Below, piece by piece: positions 19,568 through 31,476 of a DNA stretch of 64,000 nucleotides. The DNA is from Rhyacophila brunnea. Taxonomy: Eukaryota > Arthropoda > Insecta > Trichoptera > Rhyacophilidae. The position numbers and the translations under genes are program-made. Position 1 is the stretch's first letter. Each line of letters opens with the position of its first letter. The notes below the pieces were generated by a model. That model made no database searches, had not been told where the DNA came from, and saw nothing but the letters and a program-made list of their open reading frames with translations. The stretch spans positions 620,001 to 684,000 of the forward strand of contig JAGYXB010001000.1 in assembly GCA_022495005.1 (NCBI GenBank), in the 5' to 3' direction.

Positions 19568-19924
19568 GTTCTATAGGGAAACAACTCAAAACTTCAAGGA
19601 TTTGAGTTAATAATACCATTCAATGTAGAAAGGTCTTATCTTTACAATTCAATAAAACAAAATCTCTTCAACGGGTCAAAAAATCGAATAACCCTTTTAT
19701 GTGATTAATCATTAATTCAAATATAAACGGGAATATCTGAGGTATGAATTATTAGTTAAACTGTAAAATTTCATTTTGCAATGCTAAGTTCATTTATTTG
19801 AACTAAATAGAAAATAAACACATTTACTTCAAAAATCAAGGCTTTAACAAAATTGAAATGAGAATTTGTGTAAAATTTTCAAACGCCTTAGAACAAAGTA
19901 TTTTGAGTTGTTTCCCTATAGAAC
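19568..19924. mobile_element. TA-flanked MITE with perfect TIRs
   Basis: The terminal inverted repeat GTTCTATAGGGAAACAACTC is perfect at both ends and continues four more bases; flanks read CTA and TAG. Length 357 bp, AT-rich core, no frame. The TA target and TIR fit a Tc1/mariner-type non-autonomous element. Confidence 0.75.
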
Positions 19925-19927
19925 TAG

Positions 19928-20935
19928 GGTATCGATGTATTCTTATTAACACAACAATAGTAGTTTATTTTGTAATACAAGTGAAACAATTACAAACAGC
20001 CAGGCTTTGAGAAAATCACACAAATATATTGTGCCGTCACCGGGTCGAACCCGAAGCTCCCGAGTGAAGGGCCAGCGCGTGGAGGTCTGAGGCACTGACA
20101 GTTTTGGAGGCCTCCTTGTGAAAAATTTATCTGTGCGATAAATCGCAATTGAGTATTACAATACAAAAATAGGATAGGTTACTAGGAGTTCTTATGCTTC
20201 CATTGTTGTTATTCTTGTTTTAACTAAGATGTCAGTACTTTGATCAAATTTACTATTACCAATTCGCTTGATAATATTCAATTATAAGCCCGGGAGAAAT
20301 AATCACATAAGTCTAATTTTAAGATTTTTGATTGTATTTATTTTTGTATTATTTTAGACTTTTCTAAAAATAATAATGTTGCATAAATCAATGACATATT
20401 TTAAATTAAAAATTAGGGAAAGATTTCTTTGAAAAAATGGCACCAGACTGCGTCCTGAAAAACATGCAATATTGACTTATGTGATTGTTCCCACCGCCCA
20501 TCAAGTACCTGTAAATAGTGATTTTAAGTCATCGTATCAAAGAAAGAAAGATTATTTGAAACCATAAAATGGAAAGGGCGCCATTTTAATTTGGTCTAAG
20601 GGCCACAATTTTCCCAGGAACGTCTCTGGTCAATAGTATTAAAATACATCTCTAATGTACTATGTGCATAGTTACCTACCTAGCAGCCTGAAAGTACAGA
20701 AATCTATATTGGGACAGACATCTAGGTGACGATTAATAATATGTATACTATGTTTGCATATTTTATCAAAACAGATTAATCACAAGGACTTAACAGGGAG
20801 TGTATAAAAATTGACAGCAAAATAGCTACACTGATGGATTACACAGTTAAAAGGAAAAAAACCCAAAGAGTGGTTTTGTGCATTAATTTATAAAAAATGC
20901 TTATATGAGAAAGTTTAGTTATTGCATACCATTAC
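19928..20935. other. Intergenic stretch with hAT family scraps
   Basis: About 20080-20240 repeats sequences from the 2555-4320 element (GCGTGGAGGTCTGAGGCAC, then GTTCTTATGCTTCCATTG). The rest is unique AT-rich DNA. Confidence 0.4.
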
Positions 20936-21119
20936 CACGATGGCCGCGCGGCTTAAGCGTCGGCCTATAACGTCGTGGTTCGAATCATAGGTCTGGCAAG
21001 TACACATATTGTTTTTCATTTTGTTTATGAGTCAGAGTATGGACCTGATAGATTGAACAAGTGGCTAACATCCATTTCTCGTAAAAACAGGCCCGGCCCA
21101 TAGGATCGGACATGGTAAA
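20936..21119 (+). repeat. tRNA-derived SINE
   Basis: Head ACCACGATGGCCGCGCGGCTT, B box GGTTCGAATCAT, then the standard tail through GGATCGGACATGGT and an A-run. It is close to full length. Confidence 0.75.
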
Positions 21120-21239
21120 AAAAAATAACTTAAAATTGTTATAGTAATGTTTTTATAGCATGTCATTTTCCAAAACGGATGTTCTATCTCTCGTTCATGA
21201 TGATATAATCTATAAATAATACAATATTATAGGTATATC

Positions 21240-21852
21240 CATGGCCCCCACAAGGGGGGGGTCTGACAGGGCTCTAGCCTGGGGGCCCGGGCTCAGGAGG
21301 GCCTGGCAAGGTGAGGCGAGTCGACCAGATAAGTGAGATAAAAACACATCACAATTTACTTTACTAGTAAAAAAAAGTCGCCTGCGGCGCTATTCCCCTT
21401 ATATATTATTGATATTTAAATTTATGGGGTTGTACAATACAATTTTTAATTGTTTATCAATACTCGAGAACTCTATAAGTGATTCAAATGGATATACTGA
21501 AATATATAATAAAACATTAAATACACACATCCTGGGTCTGGCAAGTACACATATTGTTTTTCAATTTGTGTCTGTCAGGGTATGGACCTAATAGGTTGGG
21601 CAAGTGGCTGACATCCATTTCTCGTATAAAACAAAATCTGTTAATACAAACGTCTACTCTGTGGAGGCCCATATGATCCTATTAGGATCGGACATGGTCG
21701 AAAGAAAAAAGAAATACACACATTAATTTTACCGCGTACACCATTTGGAAAACGCTACTGTAGAGCGTCACACTATCGTTATATTTAGCGATAGGTAGGG
21801 GGCCCTCCAAAGATCCTAGCCTGGGGGCCCGCTTCAGGATGTGGGGGCCATG
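21240..21852. mobile_element. hAT-like MITE, CATGGCCCCCACA family, copy 2
   Basis: Ends CATGGCCCCCACA and TGTGGGGGCCATG are perfect inverted repeats. The 8-bp target duplication GGTATATC is perfect (21232-21239 and 21853-21860). A 5'-truncated SINE (21531-21711) sits inside it. Without the SINE the element is about 420 bp. Confidence 0.85.
21531..21711 (+). repeat. 5'-truncated SINE nested in the MITE
   Basis: It begins within the B-box region (CCTGGGTCTGGCAAGTACAC), lacks the tRNA head and ends in an A-rich tail. The 12-bp duplication AAATACACACAT flanks it perfectly (21519-21530 and 21712-21723). 5' truncation plus a 12-bp duplication indicates LINE-mediated insertion. Confidence 0.85.
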
Positions 21853-21860
21853 GGTATATC

Positions 21861-23747
21861 CGGATTCCCTCCACAGGATGAAAAATATAGAAATTATTTA
21901 GGTTTATCGAATATTACTTCTTCGTTAGAATCTCGTGACTGAGGATCGTAACCCTAGTGATTTGGCAGCCTTTTTAACTGGTTGACCCCTCTGCTCTGGG
22001 TATTCTACAACACTCAATGCTTGTGTCAGTGAAAGACCCGTGTCACTCATGAAATGATGCAACCATCTAAGGTATTCAATGTCTGCTTTAAGATGACGCA
22101 GCACGTCTAAAAGACAAGATATAAACATATAGGACCCAACTGAGGCGTGTTGTTATAAAAAGCAACAAGTCCACAATTCAATATTTTCGGGAAACAACGT
22201 TTTTATGTTTCAAGCTTCAATTATTTGTTTTAACGTGAGATTATTTTTTTCCGTTGTATTCTATGTCGAAATTAGAACCATATGGCAATTTGTTTCAGCC
22301 GATAAACTCTTAAATGTAATAAATATAGGCAAAATAAAATTGGACGTAGCGCTATTTGTAACTCTCTTTTTAATTTACTCTGCATAAGGCACATATTTCC
22401 GTGGCACTGTCATGAGTTTACCAGATGCTACAGCATGGGAGACGCCCTTTTCAATATTGAACGGTCCCTTATTGGTTGACTTAAACACGCGCGAAATCAA
22501 CCAAGCTTTAAATAATATGAAGCACGGACTTGGCGCTTTTTGTAATAAATCGAGACTTCAAATATTTTTTTTCGTAGGGTTATGTCGTGTTTTGGAATTT
22601 ATAAATCAATACATATTGTGTAAAATTACACAAAGAATACGTGCGTATTTTTTCTCGATTTTGACCAAATGTGGACTTATCGCTTTTTTGGAATTAGACG
22701 CCTCAACTGACAATTTGCAGAATGGAGATCTTGAGCTTCAAAGGTTGTACATGTTTTTAGATACTAAATGTAAATTAATGCTGTGAACATGAAACCTATG
22801 AAAAATACTGTCACTCAATACAGTTGGTTCAGATTTCCTCTCATAGACTAATCACTGTCTGAATTACATGTTGTCCCATCCTCATTTTAGAGAATTCGAA
22901 ATAATAATAGTTTATATTCAAATAAATAATTCATACCTATTATGTTTTTTTTTAAATTAATTAATAACAAGGTGGTTCTGTCAAGATAATTATTGCAAAC
23001 AGTTGATTACGTATGAGCGATAGATTAAGATATTTAAATCTGTACTGAGTTATGTCCATTTATTTTCTTAATATTTGTAATCACCGGAATTATGTATTTC
23101 GGGAGGTTTTTGGAGGTCACCTTCATTATTATGTTTTCTCCAAAGTGCTCCAAAACCCCATCGCTCCCTATATAATATTGGGCAGTCGTTAATGACTCTT
23201 TGAGACGTATTAATTGCCGTCACATGGACATCAGTTATCGTCCATCAATTTGAATACCTATGCTTAGATAATGATTCTATTGATTCATATGTTAATACTC
23301 GATGGTAGGACATGGTATAATAAATAATAATATATTCAATGTGCTAAATTATATTTATTTGTTTGTTTGTACTTGTTTCTATAATTATTATTATAGGTAC
23401 GTATTACGACTAGTAACGGCATTTTCAATTAAACCGACCTTGTTTATAACATTATCAGTGCGAATAAGTACCTATTTAAATTTCAAAAGTGTTGCTATTT
23501 TCTAACAAACAATTTCATGAATATGTTTTCCCAGGCCATATCACAGGGAGGGGGCAGGAGAAGGAATTGCGATCGTAATAACGTAGCACTTAGCATGGTC
23601 GCACATGCAGACTCGACTCGACTGCAATTATGTCGAATTTGTCGATATGATTTAGTTGTCATACACAAAATACACGTCACATAATGTACTGCCGGAGATA
23701 GCGTCAATGGGACATTTTATGTAGAAAAAATATCTGATTGTCGCATG
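21861..23747. other. Intergenic stretch, no confident gene
   Basis: A 124-codon open frame at 22412-22786 has no recognised similarity and skewed AT-rich composition. A piece at 21925-22128 resembles the large repeat near 17520-17620. Nothing else was recognised. Confidence 0.35.
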
Positions 23748-24112
23748 CAATGACATTAATATAGACGAAGCATCTGGAAAAAAAATGACACTCACTTTTT
23801 TGTCGGGTCTGCCGAATGGCATAATCTGTTCTAACGCCATTACAATAAAGGTGATATTGCTATAAATTCCCGATGCTTTTTGTCGGATCTGCCAAATGGT
23901 TCGGTTCGAACGGATTCGCTCAATGAACATTGACAGTAGAAACACTGTTCTAACGCCATTACAATAAAGGTCATATTGTTATAAATTCCCGATGCGTAAT
24001 ATCGCATAATGGAAATTGCGTGACGTCTACCTATACATGTGCGAATGTAGCTATGCGTGAATTTACTTGCTAGCTACTGTATTGAGTGCGTTGTCCATTA
24101 ATAATGTCATTG
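23748..24112. mobile_element. hAT-like MITE, CAATGACAT family, copy 1
   Basis: Ends CAATGACATTAAT and its inverted form ATTAATAATGTCATTG. Flanking 8-mers GTCGCATG and ATCGCATG match at 7 of 8. Inside there is a direct duplication of a block containing CTAACGCCATTACAATAAAG. The sister copy is at 32081-32728. Confidence 0.75.
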
Positions 24113-24120
24113 ATCGCATG

Positions 24121-24884
24121 TAACAAATCTAACTCAATATGGGCAGGTAGAATAGCAAAATGTTGCTTCGGTGCATGTGCAGATAGGTATTTACTGATTT
24201 TTCATTAGTTTCGGCTAGCTGTGTGACATCACTATCACTGTTCCGACATGGTCTCGCCTATGCGTGCGTAAAAGCGTTGCAACACTTGCAACATTTCCTT
24301 CAATATTATTTATGACCATGTCTTAAAAAAGTTCTGTCGTACGGCGCGGCGGTGTCTCAAAAATATTTACCGCCAAAATGAAACCAAAGAAAGTAGACTG
24401 CAACTTCTGTACCGAGACATACACGTCACCGCGGTCGTTTCTGTAATTAAGATAATACTGTCATCGCATACAGCGCCATGACGTGATGTCAATACCTATA
24501 AATAGAAGGCGCACAGTAAGATCTTCCGATTTTAGCAGGGTTCATAATAATGCATACACCCTCCCACTATTATACGTGTGAATGATTGAATCAAATAAAA
24601 TAAATAAATACGAATCCAATGGCATTTGCAACTTTCTGAAAATTACGATAATACCTATAACGCTATAACTCTCACTTTATTATCTATGTATATTATTGAG
24701 AAAATTACATAGAAATCTAACAATATCTACATAGCTTTCCAGAATAGATAAGCAGATAAGCAAGTACATTAGTAGACTATAAATAAACAATTCAGGTGAT
24801 TAGTTCAATAAATGACTATGAAGATTAATTTTAGAATCAACAATATATTTATTATATTATCGTCATGCCAGTTTTTACTTATTG
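24121..24884. other. AT-rich intergenic stretch, nothing recognised
   Basis: No inverted ends or coding similarity were seen. Confidence 0.4.
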
Positions 24885-26010
24885 TAGATGCGATTGATTA
24901 ATTTTGGTGTAATTGATTTTGATGATTGAATCTAAATAGGTAGGTATAACGATTCCCTTGTCGTAGAACTCTGGCGCCGCCGTTTTCATAAATGTTCTCA
25001 CCTCTTCCTCTACTTCCTCGTCGGCTTCGAAGCGTTTTCCGGCCAAATGTTGCTTCAGGTGAAGAAAAAGATGAAAACAACTCGGCGCCAGGTCGGTATG
25101 AGCAGGATGACGGAGGACATCCCATTTGAATGAGTCCAAAACGTTCAAAAAGAACTAACACGATTTTGTTTTGTGAGCTTACGTCAGGATTTTGGGCACC
25201 CAACGAGCACACCTTTGCATACCCCAATTTTCCCCTCAAAATCGTTTGTATGGTAGACTTACTGACGTCTGGGATCAAAATTGCGAGCTCACGGACAGTC
25301 AGACGGCGATCTTCACGAACTTTATCATTGATTTTCTTTAACAAAACGTCACCAATTGAGGACCTCCTTTCTCTCCCCTCCTCAGTGACGTCCCTAGATA
25401 AAATGCCGCCCCTAGACAGCGCCAATATGCCGCCCCATTTTTAATACAATATTTTTATCATCCTATCATGAGTCTAATATCTAAGCTTCTGAGAAATGTG
25501 TAGTATGGATACATTACTAACAAAATATCAGACTGTAATTATTCGCAAATCTGCACGTGTCGTTTCTAGTCACCATGGACGTCGAAGGGTAACGGAAGTG
25601 AACTAGATATCGCGAACCCAACAAAACCAGTGAGCTGATTTTTTTAATGGAAAATTGTTTTCGTTATTACTAAGTTTAGGTAGCTGTTTCTATATAGGTA
25701 TTGCAAATGGTTCTCCTGGATTTGCCGCCCTTCGAGTAACTGCCGCCCCCAAACGACGCTCAATCTGCCTACCCCCACGGGACGTCACTGCCCCTCCTCA
25801 TCGTGAACACTCGTTCTACCACTCGAAAACTCAGTACACCATTTCCTGATATTCCGCTGGTTCATCACATTACCATAATTGGATGAGAGACGACGATGGA
25901 TTTCAACAGGGTAGACTCCCTCCTGGTTGAGAAACCGAGTGATTGAACGCACCTCGCAGGCGGTGGGATTCGACAGTGGAGCGTCCATCTCAAACGGACG
26001 CAAATGTCAT
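24885..26010 (-). pseudogene. Mariner-family transposase relic, catalytic core deleted
   Basis: Mariner transposases cut and paste at TA sites using a DDD catalytic triad. On the minus strand the N-terminal DNA-binding part is at about 26003-25800 (NPTACEVRSITRFLNQEGV, then RNIRKWCTEFSSGRTSVHDEE). It continues after a MITE insertion (EDRRLTVRELAILIPDVSKS). At about 25150 it jumps to the C-terminal segment (WDVLRHPAHTDLAPSCFHLF, then HLKQHLAGKRFEADEEVEEE). The middle of the protein, including the catalytic aspartates, is missing, so it cannot be active. Terminal inverted repeats were not identified. Confidence 0.8.
25383..25790. mobile_element. hAT-like MITE, CAGTGACGTCCC family, inside the mariner relic
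   Basis: The ends CAGTGACGTCCC and GGGACGTCACTG are perfect inverted repeats. The 8-bp target duplication CCCCTCCT is perfect (25375-25382 and 25791-25798). 408 bp, with several GCCGCCC motifs near both ends. It interrupts the mariner coding sequence between the VHDEE and GRERRSS segments. Confidence 0.88.
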
Positions 26011-26484
26011 ACTGAAGCAGCCACCGAGCCTGCTCACCACTCGTTCTGGAGAAGGAAGTCTACGCTACACCCCAGTGCTGTCATCTTTTAAGAAATAACA
26101 TCCGCTTCGTCAAAAATGAATAAAGGTCTTTAATTCTTGGACAACTCTCGTATTAATCTGTTATATTATGCACACGACTCTCCACAGAGTGGATGTCATT
26201 CATATAAACAGATGTTTTTACAGAAAAAAAAATGTTTTTTTAGCCATTCTCAGAACCTATTTCATCGAAAATATATTGATAAAACAGCATGCATTTTTTA
26301 ACCAACTGCTAGATCGAATCCGCAACTCAGGAATTCATAGACGGCCAATCTATCACCTCGACCACAGTGGGTGTAGGGTTGTACATACTAACACTTTATG
26401 ACTGTTTTTTTAATGGTCAGAAAAATTCCAGTAGGTACCTAATCTAAAAATATTTTCTACAATACGTTTTTTTTCTGTTTCCAG
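26011..26484. other. Intron sequence upstream of the receptor exon
   Basis: It ends with a pyrimidine tract and the acceptor TTTCCAG at 26478-26484. A weak SINE-tail resemblance occurs at about 26175-26240. Earlier receptor exons were not found. Confidence 0.5.
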
Positions 26485-26696
26485 TAATCATCAGTTTGTG
26501 CTGGGCAGCAGGTTCCGTCGTCGGTTTCCTGCCGCTATTCGGCTGGCACGCCGGGTCCTCCGACCACCTCTCCTGCTTCTTCGTGCAGGTGATGGACTAC
26601 AACTTCCTGGTGTTTCTCTACATCGCCACCATCATCACGCCGTCTCTGGTCTTGGCTGGTTTTTACACGCACATCTATCGAGTGGTTGTGAAGCAG
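26485..26696 (+). CDS. Adenosine receptor-like GPCR, internal exon (TM4-TM5)
   Basis: Rhodopsin-family GPCRs of this type sense extracellular adenosine at the plasma membrane and couple to G proteins. The exon follows a TTTCCAG acceptor and ends CAG before a GTATAAAG donor (phase 1 in, phase 0 out). It encodes TM4 (CWAAGSVVGFLPLFGW), extracellular loop 2 with the conserved Cys (SSDHLSCFFVQ) and TM5 (FLVFLYIATIITPSLVLAGF), ending in the IYRVVVKQ start of loop 3. The FLPLFGW block is typical of adenosine receptors. The first codons continue from an exon not seen in the window (TM1-TM3 missing). The next exon at 34686 continues in frame. Confidence 0.88.
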
Positions 26697-26727
26697 GTAT
26701 AAAGTAGCATGGATAAAGTATTATAAA

Positions 26728-26974
26728 TACCGAAAACTTAAAAGGGCGTAAGAGCCATTTAAAAAAAAAAATAAGATAGATGGGAATTTAAAACACACTC
26801 AAAATTCAATTCATACAACCAACGCCATATTCTGGAATTTTTATGAATTATTTCCGGGCATCAGTGGCACTTGTACCCTTATGTAGGACATTGGCCTTGG
26901 CAGATGCTATCCATTTCCTAAATAAACCGTTTTCATAATTTCTGGCACTTACAGCCTTTTAAGTTTCCGGTACC
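26728..26974. repeat. Small TIR element at the 5' end of the intron
   Basis: The inverted ends are TACCGAAAACTTAAAAGGGC and the reverse of GCCTTTTAAGTTTCCGGTAC, about 30 bp each with few mismatches. About 247 bp, no frame. Confidence 0.65.
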
Positions 26975-27089
26975 TGTTCAATATGATTAGTATTTCCTTT
27001 ACTCCTTATGAATGAATACTTGGGGGTGGAATTATTGGTGCGTGGTTTGTAGGTATTAGGTTCTAAATCTATATAGATGAACTTAATTC

Positions 27090-27345
27090 AAATTCTTTTT
27101 TACATACCGTGAACATTACAAATTACAAATTCAAGACGTTCACAACATGACATTTAAAAACAAAGAAACAGTGTAAAGAAGAATTGAATATATGCAGTAC
27201 CACAAAAACAGTATGAAAAGTAAAGTAAAAGATACAAAATTATTATAAAAAAAATATAAATTATAATCTTCCATGCGTAAGTGGACCCTATTTTAAGAAT
27301 TTATAAAACAACGTCCACATACATAATCATTCTCTATTGATTTGT
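27090..27345 (-). repeat. LINE 3' tail fragment
   Basis: Shares AAGACGTTCACAACATGACATTT and the TTTATAAAACAACGTCCAC block (each cited only in part) with 57835-58215, where a LINE C-terminal remnant is attached. This copy holds the untranslated tail only. Confidence 0.5.
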
Positions 27346-27580
27346 ATTATATATTATATCGGACGCATTTATTGTTATGCCTAGATGTGCTGAAACGCTA
27401 ATATTGTTTGCGCCATAGCAACGCCAAGCGTAGCTGCCACCCGGGTGCCAGCCCAAAAAGCCAAAAATTTTAATAAAAAAAAAAACGGTAACTGGGTAGT
27501 ATTTTTTCTCGGATGTCTTTTATTTTGTTAACTGTCAATTTATTGTTCATGGTGGAACTGCATTGTATTGTTGTATAACA

Positions 27581-27738
27581 TAATAAAACGCATTTTTTTT
27601 GTACTTATTCCACTTTTAATCAATAAATTAGAACCGGTTTCGTCCGTCTGTTGAAAATGTCCCTCTGAGCCGGACGAAAATGGTTCTAATATATTGATTA
27701 AAAGTGGAATAAGTACTACAAAAAAATGCGTTTTATTA
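27581..27738. repeat. Foldback hairpin with about 55-bp arms
   Basis: The left arm (27581-27635) and right arm (27682-27738) are near-perfect inverted copies, for example ATTCCACTTTTAATCAATAA against its complement, around a 46-base loop. The loop contains a shorter GGACGAAA/TTTCGTCC inverted pair. Probably a small foldback MITE. Confidence 0.75.
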
Positions 27739-28467
27739 AATTAAACAACAATTATTAATTGGATGTCTTACTTTTGACAACATATTTTTCACTAACGCAC
27801 TACCAAAAAAAGTTCTATCTTCTTCACGAATTAACTCGACATTCTAAATTCACAGTTTCCCATTTGGCTTTACAAACTCGATGTCTACTGAAATTTAGAA
27901 CAGGAGTAATCTGTCAGCACCGCAGACAAAAAACCCCTTACCACAAAACCTATCATCAATAGTGGTATTTTTCTTCTTCTTTTATTTTACGTTCCTTAAA
28001 ATATGCCACCCTTATTCAACACCCAGGCACTGAGTAAGGGAGCGTCTACCCCAGTGGGATGACAACTTTATACAACTGATAAAGATCCATTTTTTTATAT
28101 AGGTACCACCTTAACGGTCGTAAAAATGTATTTTAAGTAACTACAAAGGAATACCCCAGGTAATCATCAATACTAAAAAAGAACCGTAAAATATAATTTT
28201 ATTAATGTAGGAAGAGCAGACCTGGTCCTAGCAAGTGCAAGGTCTGACTTATATGACTTATATGACCATATTATGCCCAACAGTTACAATAGGTGATTTA
28301 AAAAATATATTGATTTAATAATATTATATATAATCCATTAATCCACAACAAAACAACTCTCACAGGTACCTACCTAATCAAAATGATATTTTTCTTGTTT
28401 TTTTTATCAGCAAAATCTATAAGAATTATTTCAACTTTAAACATGAAAAACTTGTTTTCCCTGGCGC

Positions 28468-29204
28468 TAGGGATTGCAATATCTAATGAATATATCAATA
28501 CCGATATTTCGGTATTTCTTATTGAATACTGGTATTCGTCAAAATATATTTTATAAATAAGAAATACCTATCAATAATTATAGCTATTAAAATGTATTTA
28601 AAACACTATTTTATAGCAACCTAAAGTGCATTCCGACCATGTCCGATCCTAATAGGATCATATGGGCCTCGTAGAGTAGAGGTTTGTATTAACAGATTTT
28701 GTTTTTTACGAGAAATGGATGTCAGCCACTTGCTCAACCTATTAGGTACATACCCTGACTCACACACAAATTGAAAAACAATATGTGCACTTGCCAGACC
28801 CAGGATTCGAACCTGAGACCCACGGCGCGGCGTGATAGTCCAACGCTTAAGCCGCGCGGCCACCGTGGGTGTTTACAATATAGTAGATATACTCGAACAA
28901 CATCTTCTTGACTACGTGTTAAAACTGTGAACTAACAAGCTCCTCCAAGTTTTAACCGCAATTTCATTATAAACTAACAAGCTCCTCCCATTTAGTCGAC
29001 AACAGCGCCTTCCGGATTTTGCCTAAATCTTCTTGTTGGAGAGTAGTAGTAATGAAAAAATAACGTTAATTTCATTTTCAAAAACATAAACGTGTATGCT
29101 TTCTTAATACCGAAAATACCGGTATTTTGGATTTTTGAAACCGATATTACGGTATCGATAAATAATTGAATATCGGTTTCGAAATACCGGAATTGTAATC
29201 CCTA
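28468..29204. mobile_element. hAT-like element with TAGGGATTRCAAT ends
   Basis: Ends TAGGGATTGCAAT and ATTGTAATCCCTA are inverted repeats. Flanking 8-mers CCTGGCGC (28460-28467) and CCTGTCGC (29205-29212) match at 7 of 8. Subterminal regions carry many ATACCGGTATTTCGG-like palindromic motifs. A SINE is nested inside (28633-28871). No transposase frame. Confidence 0.75.
28633..28871 (-). repeat. tRNA-derived SINE nested in the hAT-like element
   Basis: The minus strand reads the head (CCACGGTGGCCGCGCGGCTT), B box GGTTCGAATCC, and the complete tail ending in GGATCGGACATGGTC. It is the most complete tail in the window. Confidence 0.8.
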
Positions 29205-29292
29205 CCTGTCGCTATTGGAACGGAATTCATCGTAAAAATTATCAGTAAAATATATTATAATATGAGTATGGCAATTCTATAACTTTCTTTGT

Positions 29293-30979
29293 CAGTGACG
29301 TCCCTAGGCTAAATGCCACTCCTAGACAGACCCCAAATGCCAACCCACAGCTATATTACTTATATAAATTGGTAAAATTATTGATTTTTATTTTTTTATT
29401 TCTTTTGGGATCAGAATTGGTTTTCAACTTTTAATAACATACTACTGAATGTCGATATTCGTTTTTTTGCGTTTGTTTTAATACCACATACATATGTAAT
29501 AATGTAACCAATACTTATACGTCCTATATATTTAGTAAAGAGTATTTATAATAATCAGGGAATACAACAAAATAATCTGTTTTGTCACTTAAATTGTCAC
29601 TAATATTTTTTTTCTCTCAACATTTAAAGCTTAATAAACATGCCAGAGAACTCAGAAAATGGTAACTAAAATACCTAACGGGTGTGGAGAAACGGGCAAC
29701 CGATCTTGAGCGTGGAAGATTACGGGATAAATTTAAACACGTTTCAAGAATACAATAAATATATCGTCGAATACTGACAACTCCTCTCGGTTTATGCACT
29801 GACGCTCATTTACTATTGGTTGTATGAAGGTTGGAACACACACTGTTGCACGTCTATATAACGCGTGGCTCATTTTCATAGGACACGTCAAAATGTACTG
29901 TATTGGGATATAGCCTATCGGAATTCTATTTATTCATCTGTTCTGCTGTGAAATATGCTATTTTAAAAAATATATTGTCGAAATGGCCAGCGTATTTTTT
30001 GTACACAGAATAGAAACCCGTGAAAGGACGCTTTTTTGTTTTCTCAAGTAGGTACATAGTCACGAGGGTGACAGTTTATATTATTTCGATTATAGAATAT
30101 TTAAAATTAATAAGTTCCACATTTCGATAATGCAGAAATGTTAGAAAACAGTAGTTCTTCAGCAGTTCACAAAAAAGTCAAAAATACCTACTGATTGACT
30201 TGGCTGATTTTGAAATCAAGCGACAATTACGTAATAAATCACTTGATAAACTGACTATTCTATCTATACATCATCAACATCTGGATACTTTTTAGTGTCT
30301 TTCATGGAATGAATGCATTTACCGAAGTAGTCCCTTTCGATTTTTGTTATCGATTCGTTTCAAAATACGACATGCGTTGTTTATATTTTAATTTTATTTG
30401 GGACTTACTTTTTCGCGCATATTATTTTCAATCAGAGGCACTCAACCAGTAAACTGAATTTAATATTTAATCAAAAAATATGTATGATATAAAAATGTGA
30501 TGTGTAAATTCTACAAACCATTTGATATACTACTGGATGAATCATATGCTTCTTAAAATGACGCCCGATTTTCAGCGACTCGGCCTTTGTTAAAACTTAC
30601 TGAGTAATCCCGATCTAGCTTGCATCTTACTCTAACTAATAGTCAGCGCATGACGACTTGCTCTGTCTGTTTTGCGTTGCAGCCACCCTTAGGTTCACTA
30701 TTCCAAGAACGAAAATTTAGTTTTACAGCCAGGGCAATACGGGGGAAATTCGGGAATCCATGTTAACGGTCTTAACGCATTATACCTACAAGGAAATATT
30801 TTAAGACAATATTCGTAATATCTTTTGTGGTACATTTTTAAAATGACACTTGTATGGGAACTGCTCATCTAGTAGTATATCAATGCTACAAACTGATTGA
30901 TTCCTTCTCGGGTGTGCAGCCCTTTAGACTGCCGCCCTTATGCGTCGCTTGGTCTGCCTAACCCCACGGGACGTCATTG
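29293..30979. mobile_element. Longer hAT-like element, CAGTGACGTCCC family
   Basis: Left end CAGTGACGTCCCTAGG and right end CCCCACGGGACGTCATTG match the small copy at 25383-25790, including the CCTAGACAG and CTGCCGCCC subterminal blocks. Flanking 8-mers TTCTTTGT and TTCATTGC agree at 6 of 8. At 1.7 kb it is longer than the MITE but has no long open frame. A GATCTCGAG-family repeat fragment lies inside at 29625-29960. Confidence 0.6.
29625..29960. repeat. Dispersed repeat fragment (GATCTCGAG family)
   Basis: Shares CCTAACGGGT, ATAAATTTAAACACGT, CACTGACGCTCAT and CCTATCGGAATTCTATTTAT with 14757-15300. It is a single arm of that palindromic repeat. Confidence 0.5.
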
Positions 30980-31076
30980 TTCATTGCTTATGAGAAATTT
31001 TAAAATATTTAACGAACTATCAAAAATCGATTCAAATTAGTGGCTATAATAATTATTGTCTGCTATCACTGCTGTC

Positions 31077-31476
31077 CATGGCCCCCACATCCTGAAACGG
31101 GCCACCAGGCTAAATCTTGTGGTGACCCCTCCTACCTATCGCTATGGTTAAAGGCAATGTGACCGCTATACAAGCATTTTCCAAATGATGTTCGAGGTGA
31201 AATTATGGGTATTAAGTGTTGTTTTAGCGATTGTATTCTTGAAAACACCTACTTGAATTAGTTGTCGAGTATTGACATTCAATAATCAAAAATTATATCG
31301 CATAACCACATATTTTTAAATGTTTTCTTGAAGTAAAATAGCGCATTTTTTACGATTAGAACAAAACTTTAATGTCCATTTATCTCACTTATCTGGTCGA
31401 CCCGCCACGCCAAACCCCTCCTAAGCCCGAGCTCCGAGGCCAGAGCCATGTCAGTCTCCCCCTTGTGGGGGCCGTG
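31077..31476 (-). mobile_element. hAT-like MITE, CATGGCCCCCACA family, copy 3
   Basis: Ends CATGGCCCCCACATCC and TTGTGGGGGCCGTG. Flanking 8-mers CTGCTGTC (31069-31076) and CTGCTGTT (31477-31484) match at 7 of 8. Reverse orientation relative to 21240. 400 bp, uninterrupted. Confidence 0.8.

Noticed and set aside
22412..22786. 124-codon open frame starting with ATG
   Set aside because: No recognised similarity, AT-biased codons, no splice or promoter context; a chance frame is as likely as a gene.
23748..24112. CRISPR-like array suggested by repeated blocks
   Set aside because: Only two copies of the internal block, within a TIR element; no spacer pattern and a eukaryotic context.
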